Part shown: piece by piece, positions 7,282 to 14,175 of the stretch
Numbering within the stretch: the stretch's first letter is position 1
How the letters are laid out: every line of letters starts with the position of its first letter
Made by a program: the position numbers and the translations under genes
Notes under the pieces: model-generated
What the model was told of the DNA's origin: nothing
The model's input: only the letters and a program-made list of their open reading frames with translations
The model's database searches: none
DNA from: Mesorhizobium ventifaucium
Lineage (GTDB): Bacteria; Pseudomonadota; Alphaproteobacteria; Rhizobiales; Rhizobiaceae
DNA: 64,000 bases
Assembly: GCF_935822925.1 (NCBI RefSeq)
Contig: NZ_CAKXZS010000014.1
Coordinates: forward strand, 86,776 to 150,775
Reading direction: 5' to 3'

Positions 7282-7309
7282 TTGCAAACTATCCGTTTGC
7301 GCATAATAT
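7282..7309 (+). promoter_or_regulatory. Rightward early promoter (PR-like) with embedded operator
   Basis: TTGCAA (7282-7287), 16 bases, then TAATAT (7304-7309) repeats the layout of the leftward promoter. The operator ATCCGTTTGCGCAT (7291-7304) fills the spacer, as in PL. Transcription would start about 7316, one or two bases before the ATG at 7318, so the first mRNA is probably leaderless. Confidence 0.76.
7291..7304. promoter_or_regulatory. Operator copy in PR spacer
   Basis: ATCCGTTTGCGCAT is the exact reverse complement of the two copies at the leftward promoter. It overlaps the first base of the -10 box of PR. Confidence 0.78.
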
Positions 7310-7317
7310 CCGCGTCC

Positions 7318-7572
7318 ATGAGCACTATTCGCCATATCCGCACTGCTGTTTTCAAACTTAGCCAGGCCGAGTTCGCCGCGTTGGCAGGCGTGGGGCAGGG
7401 TTCGGTATCCCGGTGGGAGAACGGCACGCCTCTCTCTCTGCAGGAAATGCAGTCGATCCGCGAAGCCGCCATAGCTCGCGGCATCACCTGGGACGACAAG
7501 TTGTTTTTCGAGATTCCGCCCACAGCCGATTCCACTCCCGCAGAAGCCGGGCATCCCGCGGGCGCTGCCTGA
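7318..7572 (+). CDS. Cro-like helix-turn-helix regulator
   Basis: This 84-residue protein has an XRE-type helix-turn-helix (LSQAEFAALAGVGQGSVSRW, residues about 13-33) followed by a short helix and a flexible Pro/Ala tail. It is the first gene rightward of the operator region, the Cro position. I chose the ATG at 7318 rather than a TTG at 7264 because the longer form would cover both operators and the promoter. No ribosome site precedes it, consistent with a leaderless message. It probably competes with the divergent repressor for the same operators. Confidence 0.75.
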   Translation: MSTIRHIRTAVFKLSQAEFAALAGVGQGSVSRWENGTPLSLQEMQSIREAAIARGITWDDKLFFEIPPTADSTPAEAGHPAGAA

Positions 7573-7574
7573 TG

Positions 7575-7712
7575 TCATCGCCGGCCAAAGATCGCCGCCA
7601 GTCGCGCCAGCAGGCCTGGCTTCAAAGCTTTGAGCAGGCGCTCGGTCTCGATCTCCGCCTCGATATGGGCGATCCGATTCTGCAGCTCTTTGATGATCGC
7701 TTGCAGGTCCAT
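7575..7712 (-). CDS. Possible small coiled-coil protein (45 aa)
   Basis: On the minus strand an ATG preceded by TAGGAAA opens a 45-codon frame. Its product reads as a regular short coiled coil (DLQAIIKELQNRIAHIEAEI) with a basic tail ending IFGRR. The alternative plus-strand frame from the TGATG junction at 7572 gives a poor-looking protein that runs over the next gene start. I prefer the minus-strand gene, with modest confidence. Confidence 0.4.
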   Translation of the reverse strand: MDLQAIIKELQNRIAHIEAEIETERLLKALKPGLLARLAAIFGRR

Positions 7713-7816
7713 TTTCCTACCCCGATATGGCTGCGGCTCCGTGCTTTCGCCGGAGCCGCTCTCGATTTCCTTTCGCGTGGTTCCCTGGCGCGTGACTGCC
7801 GGTCCCTAACCGTCTT

Positions 7817-7845
7817 GGTGGGTCCGGTCCCGGTCCGGACCCACC
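7817..7845 (+). terminator. Strong hairpin after the Cro-like gene (early terminator/attenuator)
   Basis: A perfect 11-bp stem (GGTGGGTCCGG/CCGGACCCACC) with a 7-base loop is followed by the pyrimidine run TCCTTTCTTTCTTC on the plus strand. It sits between PR and the early operon, where lambda-like phages have tR1. The tail is not pure T, so it may be leaky or need antitermination. Confidence 0.6.
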
Positions 7846-7908
7846 TCCTTTCTTTCTTCGGTTCATCTCTCTCTCCGTTCGTTTCCGTCGCTGGAAATGG
7901 AGATAGCA

Positions 7909-8379
7909 ATGATCGGTTCTGGAAACTCAGAACAGCCTTCCGAGGTCTCAGAATTCCATTCCGAGGCTCGGCGGCTTGGCGGTGGTCTCATGTCTAGCGT
8001 GGCCACCGCTCAATCGCTCACCAAAGAGCTCGGCACCATCCTCGCGCCAGGTGAGAAATGGAAGCGACAGATCAGTGCAGTGCATCGGGCACTGACCTCC
8101 GACCAGTTTGAACACGCTCTCAGCGGCCTGACCTGGAGTCGGGTGAAGACGTGGTTTTACGGTGAGGCCAGGCGTGTAAACTATGAAGAGGTTGTGGCAC
8201 TGCGGGAACTGCGGGCCATCGAGGAGGCTAGACGTGCAAGGCTCAAACTCGCCGCCACGGCGAACATTCTGGCAGCTCATCTTGCCGCGGAGGGTGCGCC
8301 GCTCGATTGCCACCAAATGCGTGCTTTGGGGCGACTCGCTGGCGCGCTGGATCTATCCGGAAGCGGAGACGCCAGATGA
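7909..8379 (+). CDS. Phage early protein, unknown function
   Basis: This 156-residue protein has a helical core with LTWSRVKTWFYGEARRVNYE, which could be a DNA-binding helix pair, followed by a long Arg/Glu helix. I chose the ATG at 7909 because GGAG lies 6 bases upstream; an ATG at 7897 is weaker. It is the first gene after the early terminator-like hairpin and overlaps the GcrA-like gene by four bases, so it is in the same transcript as the cell-cycle regulators. No family is recognised. Confidence 0.6.
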   Translation: MIGSGNSEQPSEVSEFHSEARRLGGGLMSSVATAQSLTKELGTILAPGEKWKRQISAVHRALTSDQFEHALSGLTWSRVKTWFYGEARRVNYEEVVALRELRAIEEARRARLKLAATANILAAHLAAEGAPLDCHQMRALGRLAGALDLSGSGDAR

Positions 8380-9005
8380 GCGATCTCCCGGACTGGACAA
8401 GGATAGATCCCGCCGAACGTGACCGACTGCTCGTCGGCTATTGCAATGACGGTCTCACCGCCCGGGCGATCGCCAACAAGTTTTTGAACTGCAGCCGGTC
8501 CGCCGCGATCGGCCGCCTGCATCGACTGAAGCTCAAGCTCAATAATGGCGAGCCACGACCGGGCGGGCCAGGAAGAAAGCCAACACCGGTCAGTCAAGAC
8601 GGCAGCAGGCTCCTGAAACCCGCCCCTGCCCGCCGTGTCTCCAAACTCGTCCAACAGACCAGCTCATGGCGCGGCGCCAACAACCCGCCAGCGACAGATT
8701 TCAAAGCCCGGGCTGAACAACGAGCGGCATCGCCTGGACTGCCGGCGCATCTCGTCACCGGTGAAGCACGTCATCCTGTCGCTGACCTCACCGTTGTTCC
8801 GGTATCCCGCAACTTGAAGCTGGTCGAGCTCACGGAGCGGACCTGCAAGTGGCCTGTCGGCGATCCGCAGGCCTTGGACTTCGGCTTCTGCGGCAACGAT
8901 GCGTCGTCAGAGGGACCCTACTGCCGGTACCACTCCCGGATCTCCTACCAGCCACCAACAACCCGCCAGCGCGCCGGCCTCCGGTCAGCGGAAAGGATCT
9001 CCTGA
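8376..9005 (+). CDS. GcrA-like cell-cycle regulator
   Basis: This 209-residue protein matches GcrA at both ends. Residues about 6-55 are the N-terminal helix-turn-helix (LLVGYCNDGLTARAIANKFL, then SRSAAIGRLHRLKL). The C-terminus has the conserved CKWPVGDP, FGFCG and YCRYHSRISYQP elements that in GcrA form the sigma-70-binding part. A long Pro-rich linker joins them, as in the family. In alphaproteobacteria GcrA binds GANTC-methylated promoters with RNA polymerase and drives cell-cycle genes. Here it is phage-encoded, between an unknown early gene (ATGA overlap) and a GapR-like gene (TGATG overlap). Confidence 0.85.
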   Translation: MSDLPDWTRIDPAERDRLLVGYCNDGLTARAIANKFLNCSRSAAIGRLHRLKLKLNNGEPRPGGPGRKPTPVSQDGSRLLKPAPARRVSKLVQQTSSWRGANNPPATDFKARAEQRAASPGLPAHLVTGEARHPVADLTVVPVSRNLKLVELTERTCKWPVGDPQALDFGFCGNDASSEGPYCRYHSRISYQPPTTRQRAGLRSAERIS

Positions 9006-9517
9006 TGACCAAGGTCCACGAACGTCCGAATAGAGCATCGCCTTCCGAGGCGGGTTCCTTCGTCGAGGAGTTCGATCGCCTCGAACAGGACCGCGAGGAG
9101 AAGATCCGCGCCTTGGACGCCGAGTTCAAGGTGAAGAAACGGGCAATCCAGAAGGCGATCAACGACGATCAGAAGGAGATCCTCGAAGACGCCAAAAAGC
9201 ACGGCGTCAACAAGGGCGTCATCCGCGCGATCGTCGATGCGCAGAAGTTGAAGCGTAAAGCGGAAGCCATGATCGAGCGCGCCGACGGAAAGGTCGATGG
9301 GCTCGAGGATGACGACCGCGAGTTCGCCGTCGATATCCGCCAGGCCCTAGGAGACAACTTCGCTAGCTTCGGCCTCGGCGCCGCGGCGGTGCAGCGCGAG
9401 GAAGGCCACGACGACGACAAGCAGGACGAAACTACTGCGGCTGTCGTCGCGGCTGTCAAGGGCAGCATGACCGACGAGGAATGGAAAGCCGCCGGCGGTT
9501 CCGCCGCGGCGCACTGA
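9005..9517 (+). CDS. GapR-like (DUF2312-like) coiled-coil protein
   Basis: This is a 170-residue protein. Residues about 15-90 read FVEEFDRLEQDREEKIRALD, then DDQKEILEDAKKHGVNKGVI and RAIVDAQKLKRKAE. This parallels GapR, the alphaproteobacterial nucleoid protein that grips overtwisted DNA (leading IERLEEEK helix; AK..G...K.IR.IV..RK core). The leading coiled coil is longer here and an acidic, Ala-rich C-terminus is added. The match was made by eye and is weaker than for the GcrA neighbour, to which this gene is coupled by TGATG. Confidence 0.55.
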   Translation: MTKVHERPNRASPSEAGSFVEEFDRLEQDREEKIRALDAEFKVKKRAIQKAINDDQKEILEDAKKHGVNKGVIRAIVDAQKLKRKAEAMIERADGKVDGLEDDDREFAVDIRQALGDNFASFGLGAAAVQREEGHDDDKQDETTAAVVAAVKGSMTDEEWKAAGGSAAAH

Positions 9518-9551
9518 ATTCCGCGAGAGCGGATCGAGAAGGGGCGGCGGA

Positions 9552-9650
9552 GTGAACGACGCCAAGGATGCTGCTGGCAAAGCCGAGAAACGTCACTGTG
9601 CAGCGCCTGACCGGGCCTTCGGGCCCGGTCGCCCCGACCAGATGGAGTGA
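9552..9650 (+). CDS. Possible 32-aa peptide over a strong hairpin
   Basis: A GTG start with GGGGCGGCGG upstream opens 32 codons of a polar peptide. The frame contains a perfect 9-bp hairpin with a TTCG loop (GACCGGGCC/GGCCCGGTC, 9609-9630). The bases may therefore be conserved for RNA structure rather than for the peptide. Confidence 0.3.
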   Translation: MNDAKDAAGKAEKRHCAAPDRAFGPGRPDQME

Positions 9651-9660
9651 CAGCTTGTAG

Positions 9661-9756
9661 GTGGCTGCCGACCATCCAAACGACAGGCAACCTTCTGACC
9701 AGGCCGGGAAAGCAGCGGTCACCAATTCGCCCGAATGGGCTCGAGGTTTGGAATGA
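9661..9756 (+). CDS. Possible 31-aa peptide upstream of the resolvase gene
   Basis: A GTG start opens 31 codons that end in an ATGA overlap with the RuvC-like gene, the coupling used across this operon. The peptide is polar, without motif. Its best support is that it fills the gap and couples to the next start. Confidence 0.35.
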   Translation: MAADHPNDRQPSDQAGKAAVTNSPEWARGLE

Positions 9757-10361
9757 CTGCTCCACGCATCCTTGCGATCGACGCCGCTCGACGGCTTGGG
9801 TTCGCCTATGGTGCCGCAGGTTCGCGGCCGACCTCCGGCTCTATCGAATGCGCTCAGGAAGGCGCGTCACGCGGCGCCATCTTCTCCGGCGCCGGTCGCT
9901 GGATCACGGGCTTCATCTCGGCCAACCCGGTCGATGTGCTCGCCATCGAGGCACCGCTGCCTGGTTCATTCGTCCAGGGCCACACCAACATCAGCACCGC
10001 CACGATCCTGCTCGGCATGCCGGCCGTTCTTGAGTTTATGGCCTTCCAACTGAAGGTCTATCGCCACATCCGCATCAACCAGTCCTCGGTGAAGAAGCAT
10101 TTCGTTGGTCACGGCCAGGGCGACCAGAAGTCGGCCATCATGGTGAAATGCCGGGCGCTGGGCTGGATCGGTAAGGACGACGCCGATCAGTCGTTCGATC
10201 GCAGCGACGCCCTGGCGGTGTGGTCCTACGTCGAGGCCGATGTCGCGCCGCGGTTCACGCAACCCGTTGATGACCTCTTCATCGCCTCGGAACGCCGCAA
10301 ACGCGAGGCCGAGGAACTGAACCGCCGGTACGCGCCAACCCAGATCCCGGAAAGGTTTTAG
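9753..10361 (+). CDS. RuvC-like Holliday junction resolvase
   Basis: This 202-residue protein has the RNase H-fold acidic residues of RuvC. Asp10 is in ILAIDAARRLGFAYG, a Glu lies near residue 65 in VLAIEAPLPG, and the closing pair is in SFDRSDALAVW near residue 150. It would cut four-way junctions made during phage recombination or before packaging. The start at 9753 gives MTAPRIL immediately before the first strand; an upstream start at 9735 is less likely. A Lys/Arg-rich C-terminal tail follows. Confidence 0.82.
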   Translation: MTAPRILAIDAARRLGFAYGAAGSRPTSGSIECAQEGASRGAIFSGAGRWITGFISANPVDVLAIEAPLPGSFVQGHTNISTATILLGMPAVLEFMAFQLKVYRHIRINQSSVKKHFVGHGQGDQKSAIMVKCRALGWIGKDDADQSFDRSDALAVWSYVEADVAPRFTQPVDDLFIASERRKREAEELNRRYAPTQIPERF

Positions 10362-10676
10362 ATGGAATATCACCTCGGGCAGCTCGTCGCCTGTATCGAC
10401 GATCAATTCAAGTTCACGGCGGAATGCCCCGCCGGCATGATGATGCCGAAGAAAGGCACCGTCTACCGCATCCGGACACTAGATTTCTTCCGCGCCCGCG
10501 GCAACTCGACGGCGCGACCGTTCCTGCGGCTCCAAGAGATCGTGAACCCGCCGTTCGCAAGCATCGTAGGTCCCTACGAGCCGGTGTTTGAGGCCAGCGC
10601 CTTTCTGCCTCTCGACCCCCGCCGGCTCGAAGTCTTCCGTAGCCAATTCTCGCCGGTCGACCAGGTGCCAGCATGA
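10362..10676 (+). CDS. Small phage protein, relative of the next gene
   Basis: This 104-residue protein is of beta-strand character (LGQLVACIDDQF, KKGTVYRIRTLDFF) with a C-terminal DPRRLEVFRSQF. The layout is shared with the next protein: a VxCxD strand, a GxxYxxR strand, and a FLPL/RRF turn before a short helix. They are probably paralogues from a duplication, and an SH3-like barrel is plausible. It abuts the resolvase gene with no gap. Function is unknown. Confidence 0.62.
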   Translation: MEYHLGQLVACIDDQFKFTAECPAGMMMPKKGTVYRIRTLDFFRARGNSTARPFLRLQEIVNPPFASIVGPYEPVFEASAFLPLDPRRLEVFRSQFSPVDQVPA

Positions 10677-10933
10677 GCTACCGCGATTGGCATGCCGGGA
10701 TGAAGGTGGTCTGCGTCGACAATCGGGGATGCCAGATCCTTCTGCAGGTTGGCGCGATCTACACCGTGCGAGCATTGGATGCCGAGTGGGTCTATCTGGC
10801 TGAATTGTCGACCATTAGCGAATGCCCAGATAGCTCGGGTTATCTTCCGCGCCGCTTCCGCCCCGCCCAGCCACGCAAGGCCGACATCTCGATCTTCACC
10901 GCCATGCTCATCGATCAAAAGGTGCCCGCATGA
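10673..10933 (+). CDS. Small phage protein, paralogue of the preceding gene
   Basis: This 86-residue protein (WHAGMKVVCVDNRG, VGAIYTVRALDAEW, then RRFRPAQPRKADISIFTAML) matches the previous gene in strand order and ending. It is coupled on both sides by ATGA overlaps. Small proteins of this type are common in rhizobial prophages from memory; no function is known. Confidence 0.64.
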   Translation: MSYRDWHAGMKVVCVDNRGCQILLQVGAIYTVRALDAEWVYLAELSTISECPDSSGYLPRRFRPAQPRKADISIFTAMLIDQKVPA

Positions 10934-11319
10934 GCGCCCGCCCTGTGAACGGCCGCATGCGTGGCAACCACTCGCTTAGCCTGGCGCTGGCGATCGGCGT
11001 GCTGATCGCTTCTGTTGCATTCATCATCTTCGTCATGTGCGGCGCCGCCCGCTCGCATGAAGCAGTGCCGACCGCAGCGGCACCGCAAGGTTGGGCTTAT
11101 CCCTTCAGCTGTTGCTCCGGCTACGACTGCCGCGAGGTGCCAGACGACTGGATAGTCGAGGGTAGCGACGGCTACCGCATCGTCATCAGCAACGAGCTGA
11201 TCCCGATGTCGGACACTAGGATAAAGCAGTCGCCCGACGGCCGATTCCACTGGTGCAGCGTCGCCGGCGCCAATGACGGTAAGACGATCTGCCTCTTCGC
11301 ACCACCAAGGGGGATGTGA
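10930..11319 (+). CDS. Exported or membrane-anchored Cys-rich phage protein
   Basis: This 129-residue protein has one N-terminal hydrophobic segment (LALAIGVLIASVAFIIFVMC), then a periplasmic domain with WAYPFSCCSGYDCREV and WCSVAGANDGKTICLF. The Cys residues suggest disulfide bonds outside the cytoplasm. From memory this is a recurrent conserved protein of rhizobial phages with no known role. It overlaps the upstream gene by four bases and joins the CtrA-like gene by TGATG. Confidence 0.65.
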   Translation: MSARPVNGRMRGNHSLSLALAIGVLIASVAFIIFVMCGAARSHEAVPTAAAPQGWAYPFSCCSGYDCREVPDDWIVEGSDGYRIVISNELIPMSDTRIKQSPDGRFHWCSVAGANDGKTICLFAPPRGM

Positions 11320-12041
11320 TGCGCGTCATCGTCCTTGCCCCGAGCCGTGAGGTTGAAACAGATCTGCGCATGGCGGCGGAGAGCGCCGGTTTCGAATCGG
11401 CAGGTGAGCCGATCCCACAGGAGCTCTGCAGCGCGCTCTATCGCGATCCGGATTCCATAGCGGTGATCCGATCGCCGAACAGCGCTTTCGCCGCGGTGAC
11501 CTGCCGCGATTTCCGCAAGGCCGATGTCCGGAACCTGATCTTCGTGCTCCTCGATGCCGGCGTATGGGATAGCGGCTCCGCTTCCCTGATCCTGAAATGC
11601 GGCGCCGATGACGTCCAGCCGGCGCCGATCCATAGCGATGAATTCGTAGCCAGGCTCAAGGCGCTGGCGCGGCGCGGCGCCTACAACGACCATCTCTTCA
11701 TCAAGATGCCTGGCTGCGTCTATGACGCCGAGACCGGCAACGCTGAGGGAGGCGGCCGGAAGCAGCACCTCACCCAGACAGAGGCCCGCCTGCTGACTGC
11801 GCTGGCGCTCGATCCGTCCAAGATCTTCTCGAAGGCCGATCTCATGGATCACATGTACGGCGGCGAGGAGGAACCGGAACAGAAGATCGTCGACGTCCTG
11901 GTCTGCAAGCTCCGCCGGAAGCTTATCGAGATGAACGATGGTCTCGATGTTGTCCGCACGGTATGGGGCCGCGGCTACCAGTTCGAACCGAAAGGCTTCA
12001 CGCCGGATTATCGTGATGCCAGATCGAGGCGGTCGAGATGA
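11319..12041 (+). CDS. CtrA-like response regulator with degenerate receiver
   Basis: This 240-residue protein aligns along its length with CtrA, the cell-cycle master regulator of alphaproteobacteria. The C-terminal winged helix is very close (YGGEEEPEQKIVDVLVCKLR, then TVWGRGYQF). CtrA itself has [20 protein letters not shown] and TVWGRGY. Receiver remnants CGADDV and DEFVARLKALARR match GGADDY and DEMIARIHAVVRR. The phosphorylated Asp region is instead AVIRSPNSAF, so the usual site is absent. The start at 11319 (AAGGGGG upstream) is coupled to the preceding stop. It could bind host CtrA sites without phosphorylation. Confidence 0.82.
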   Translation: MRVIVLAPSREVETDLRMAAESAGFESAGEPIPQELCSALYRDPDSIAVIRSPNSAFAAVTCRDFRKADVRNLIFVLLDAGVWDSGSASLILKCGADDVQPAPIHSDEFVARLKALARRGAYNDHLFIKMPGCVYDAETGNAEGGGRKQHLTQTEARLLTALALDPSKIFSKADLMDHMYGGEEEPEQKIVDVLVCKLRRKLIEMNDGLDVVRTVWGRGYQFEPKGFTPDYRDARSRRSR

Positions 12042-12511
12042 CCGTTCGCCCATTGCGCGACATCCTGGCTGAATGCATGCGCCGGGAGCGTTACGGCCTG
12101 ATCCGCCCGCTCTGGGCTGACGCCGACGACGACAGCCGCGAAGAGGTCCGCCGGCGGGCGGACCATCTCATCCGCATCCTGGCCGACTATGGCGTCCAGA
12201 TGGTGCGCGCCGGCGAGCCAGCGCCAGCGGACACGCCAGCGGGGCCGACGATCGTCGCCAACCAGGTCTATGCGCAACCCGAAACCGTGCGCGAGGTCCG
12301 CGTCGATGCAGGCAAGTTCTCGATCGTGACCATCAAGGGCGGCGAGACCACCGTCGAGCAAACCTTCACGCTGAACGATGTGATGCTCAATGCCGGACTG
12401 GTGCTATCCGGTGATCCCGCCGCGAAGACCATCAAAGACCTCGGCAAGCAACTCGCCGCAGTCGAGGAAATTTATCGTCTCGGCGCTGCCTCAGCTGGAG
12501 GTGGCAAATGA
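12038..12511 (+). CDS. Phage protein, unknown function
   Basis: This 157-residue protein starts four bases before the end of the CtrA-like gene. The N-terminal third is Arg-rich helix (LAECMRRERYGLIRPLW), the middle is Pro/Ala-rich and the end is mixed. No family is recognised. Confidence 0.55.
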   Translation: MTVRPLRDILAECMRRERYGLIRPLWADADDDSREEVRRRADHLIRILADYGVQMVRAGEPAPADTPAGPTIVANQVYAQPETVREVRVDAGKFSIVTIKGGETTVEQTFTLNDVMLNAGLVLSGDPAAKTIKDLGKQLAAVEEIYRLGAASAGGGK

Positions 12512-13104
12512 GAAGCCCATGCACGGTCCCTGGATGCGTGAAGTGCAGCGCCGGACTTGGATATTGCGCAGCGCATCTGCGCCGTTTTCATTTGCACGGC
12601 GATCCGCTCGGCGGCGGCCCTTCGCCGGGGTTTGCCCGCAAGTTCTACGAAGACGTAGTCCTGTCATACGACGGCGACGAATGCCTGATCTGGCCGTTTC
12701 ATCGCACGGCGCAGGGCTATGGCGTCATGAATGTCGACCGGAGGCCACAGATCGTCTCGCGGTTGGTTTGCACCGAGGTAAAAGGACCTCCGCCAACACC
12801 GAAACACCAAGCGGCGCACTCTTGCGGCAAGGGGAAATCGGGCTGTGTCACCAAGGGTCACCTCGATTGGAAGACCCGCGTCGACAATGAAGCGGACAAG
12901 TTAGAGCATGGGACTCGAATTCGCGGAGAGATGCACCCGAAAGCGAAGCTGACCGATGCTGATGTAGCAGAGATTATCTCGCTCAAAGGTACGGCAAGCC
13001 AATCCGAATTAGGCCGCCGCTTCGAAGTCTCTCGACAGACCATCGGCGAAATCCACAGAGGCGAAAAGCGCCTCAACGCCGCCGGCATGGGTGGCGGCAA
13101 ATGA
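12508..13104 (+). CDS. HNH endonuclease-like protein with C-terminal HTH
   Basis: This 198-residue protein has N-terminal Cys pairs (CTVPGCVKC, then CAAH), a central HNH-type zinc region (AAHSCGKGKSGCVTKGHLDW) and a C-terminal helix-turn-helix (SQSELGRRFEVSRQTIGEIH). This combination is seen in free-standing phage HNH nucleases that spread by homing. It is embedded in the early operon with ATGA overlaps, so it may have been co-opted. Confidence 0.72.
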   Translation: MRSPCTVPGCVKCSAGLGYCAAHLRRFHLHGDPLGGGPSPGFARKFYEDVVLSYDGDECLIWPFHRTAQGYGVMNVDRRPQIVSRLVCTEVKGPPPTPKHQAAHSCGKGKSGCVTKGHLDWKTRVDNEADKLEHGTRIRGEMHPKAKLTDADVAEIISLKGTASQSELGRRFEVSRQTIGEIHRGEKRLNAAGMGGGK

Positions 13105-13292
13105 CCGGCCCGCTTTCAACCGCCAGCCGCCAGCTCGAGGAGCTCGTCGACGTCACCGCGGACTGGTCCGTCGATCTTATTCGCCGCGCCGGTGCCGACT
13201 TGGCGGACGCGCTCGACCATGCCGCACGGCGGGATATCGAAGGCGAGCGCGATTGGCGAAACCTCACCACTAACGGGAGATTCCAATCATGA
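13101..13292 (+). CDS. Small phage protein, unknown function
   Basis: This 63-residue acidic helical protein is coupled to both neighbours by four-base overlaps. It has no motif. Confidence 0.55.
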   Translation: MTGPLSTASRQLEELVDVTADWSVDLIRRAGADLADALDHAARRDIEGERDWRNLTTNGRFQS

Positions 13293-13540
13293 AAAACCGC
13301 ATCACCGACCTCAACGATCACCTGTTCGCGCAGATCGAGCGGCTATCCGCTGAAGGCCTCTCTGGCGATCAACTGGAAGCAGAGGTCCAGCGCACCGATG
13401 CGATGGTCAAGGTAGCCGACATGATCGTCGACAACGCCCGCCTCGGCATCCAGGCGGCAACGCTGGTAGCCAACCACGGCGACCGCTTCCGCAAGGATCT
13501 CCCCATGCTCTCGGCACCCAAGGAGATCGAGGGCAAATGA
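13289..13540 (+). CDS. Small conserved phage protein
   Basis: This 83-residue helical protein contains QRTDAMVKVADMIVDNARLG, a pattern I recall in several phage early regions near recombination genes. It is coupled on both sides. Function is unknown. Confidence 0.6.
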   Translation: MKNRITDLNDHLFAQIERLSAEGLSGDQLEAEVQRTDAMVKVADMIVDNARLGIQAATLVANHGDRFRKDLPMLSAPKEIEGK

Positions 13541-14175
13541 AAGGCCGGCAGATCCGCTACAGCGACGAGGAGCTTTCGTTCGTCGAATGGAGGCAGGCGA
13601 TGAGCCGGCGCGCGCTTCATGCGGAGTTTGTCGCCAAGTTCGGCCGCCCGGAAGTCACGCTGGATCAGATCAAGGCGCTGTGCAGCCGCAAGGGCTGGTC
13701 GACCGGCCGCACTGGTTGCTTCGAGAAGGGCACGACGCCGTTCAACAAGGGAAAGCCTCATCCCGCGCGTGGCAGGGCTGCGGAGACACAATTCAAGAAG
13801 GGCAGCATAGCTGGAGCGGCGGCCGCCAAATACAAGCCGATCGGAACTGAGCGGATCAATAAGGACGGCTATCTCGAGCGCAAGATTCACGACGGCATGC
13901 CACTCCAGTCGCGGTGGCGACTTGTGCATCTCATCCGCTGGGAAGAGCTGAACGGTCCGCTCCCGCGAGGCTCGGCTCTCAAATGCCTGGACGGCAATCG
14001 CCGGAACACGGAGCCATCGAACTGGCGGGCGGTACCGCGAGCGCTGCTTGCGCGCCTCGGCGGACGCTACGGGCGCGGCTATGATGCGGCACCATCTGAA
14101 CTCAAGCCGACGATACTGGCGATCGCCGAATTGGAGCATGCCGCCCGGGAACGCTATCGGGGGCAAGCATCATGA
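13537..14175 (+). CDS. HNH-type phage protein, one N-terminal DNA-binding repeat
   Basis: This 212-residue protein begins with a SANT/homeodomain-like segment (IRYSDEELSFVEWRQ to SRKGWSTGR, residues 5-62). A NUMOD-like FEKGTTPFNKGK part follows, then an HNH-like C-terminus (VHLIRWEELNGPLPRG, LDGNRRNTEPSNW). The His usually found just before LDGN is Cys here (LKCLDGN), so nuclease activity is uncertain. It overlaps its paralogue downstream by four bases. Confidence 0.7.
   Translation: MKGRQIRYSDEELSFVEWRQAMSRRALHAEFVAKFGRPEVTLDQIKALCSRKGWSTGRTGCFEKGTTPFNKGKPHPARGRAAETQFKKGSIAGAAAAKYKPIGTERINKDGYLERKIHDGMPLQSRWRLVHLIRWEELNGPLPRGSALKCLDGNRRNTEPSNWRAVPRALLARLGGRYGRGYDAAPSELKPTILAIAELEHAARERYRGQAS

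Noticed and set aside
7572..7997. Plus-strand frame starting at the TGATG after the Cro-like gene
   Set aside because: Its product is low-quality (long Ser/Arg/Phe runs), crosses the strong hairpin at 7817-7845 and overlaps the well-supported start at 7909.
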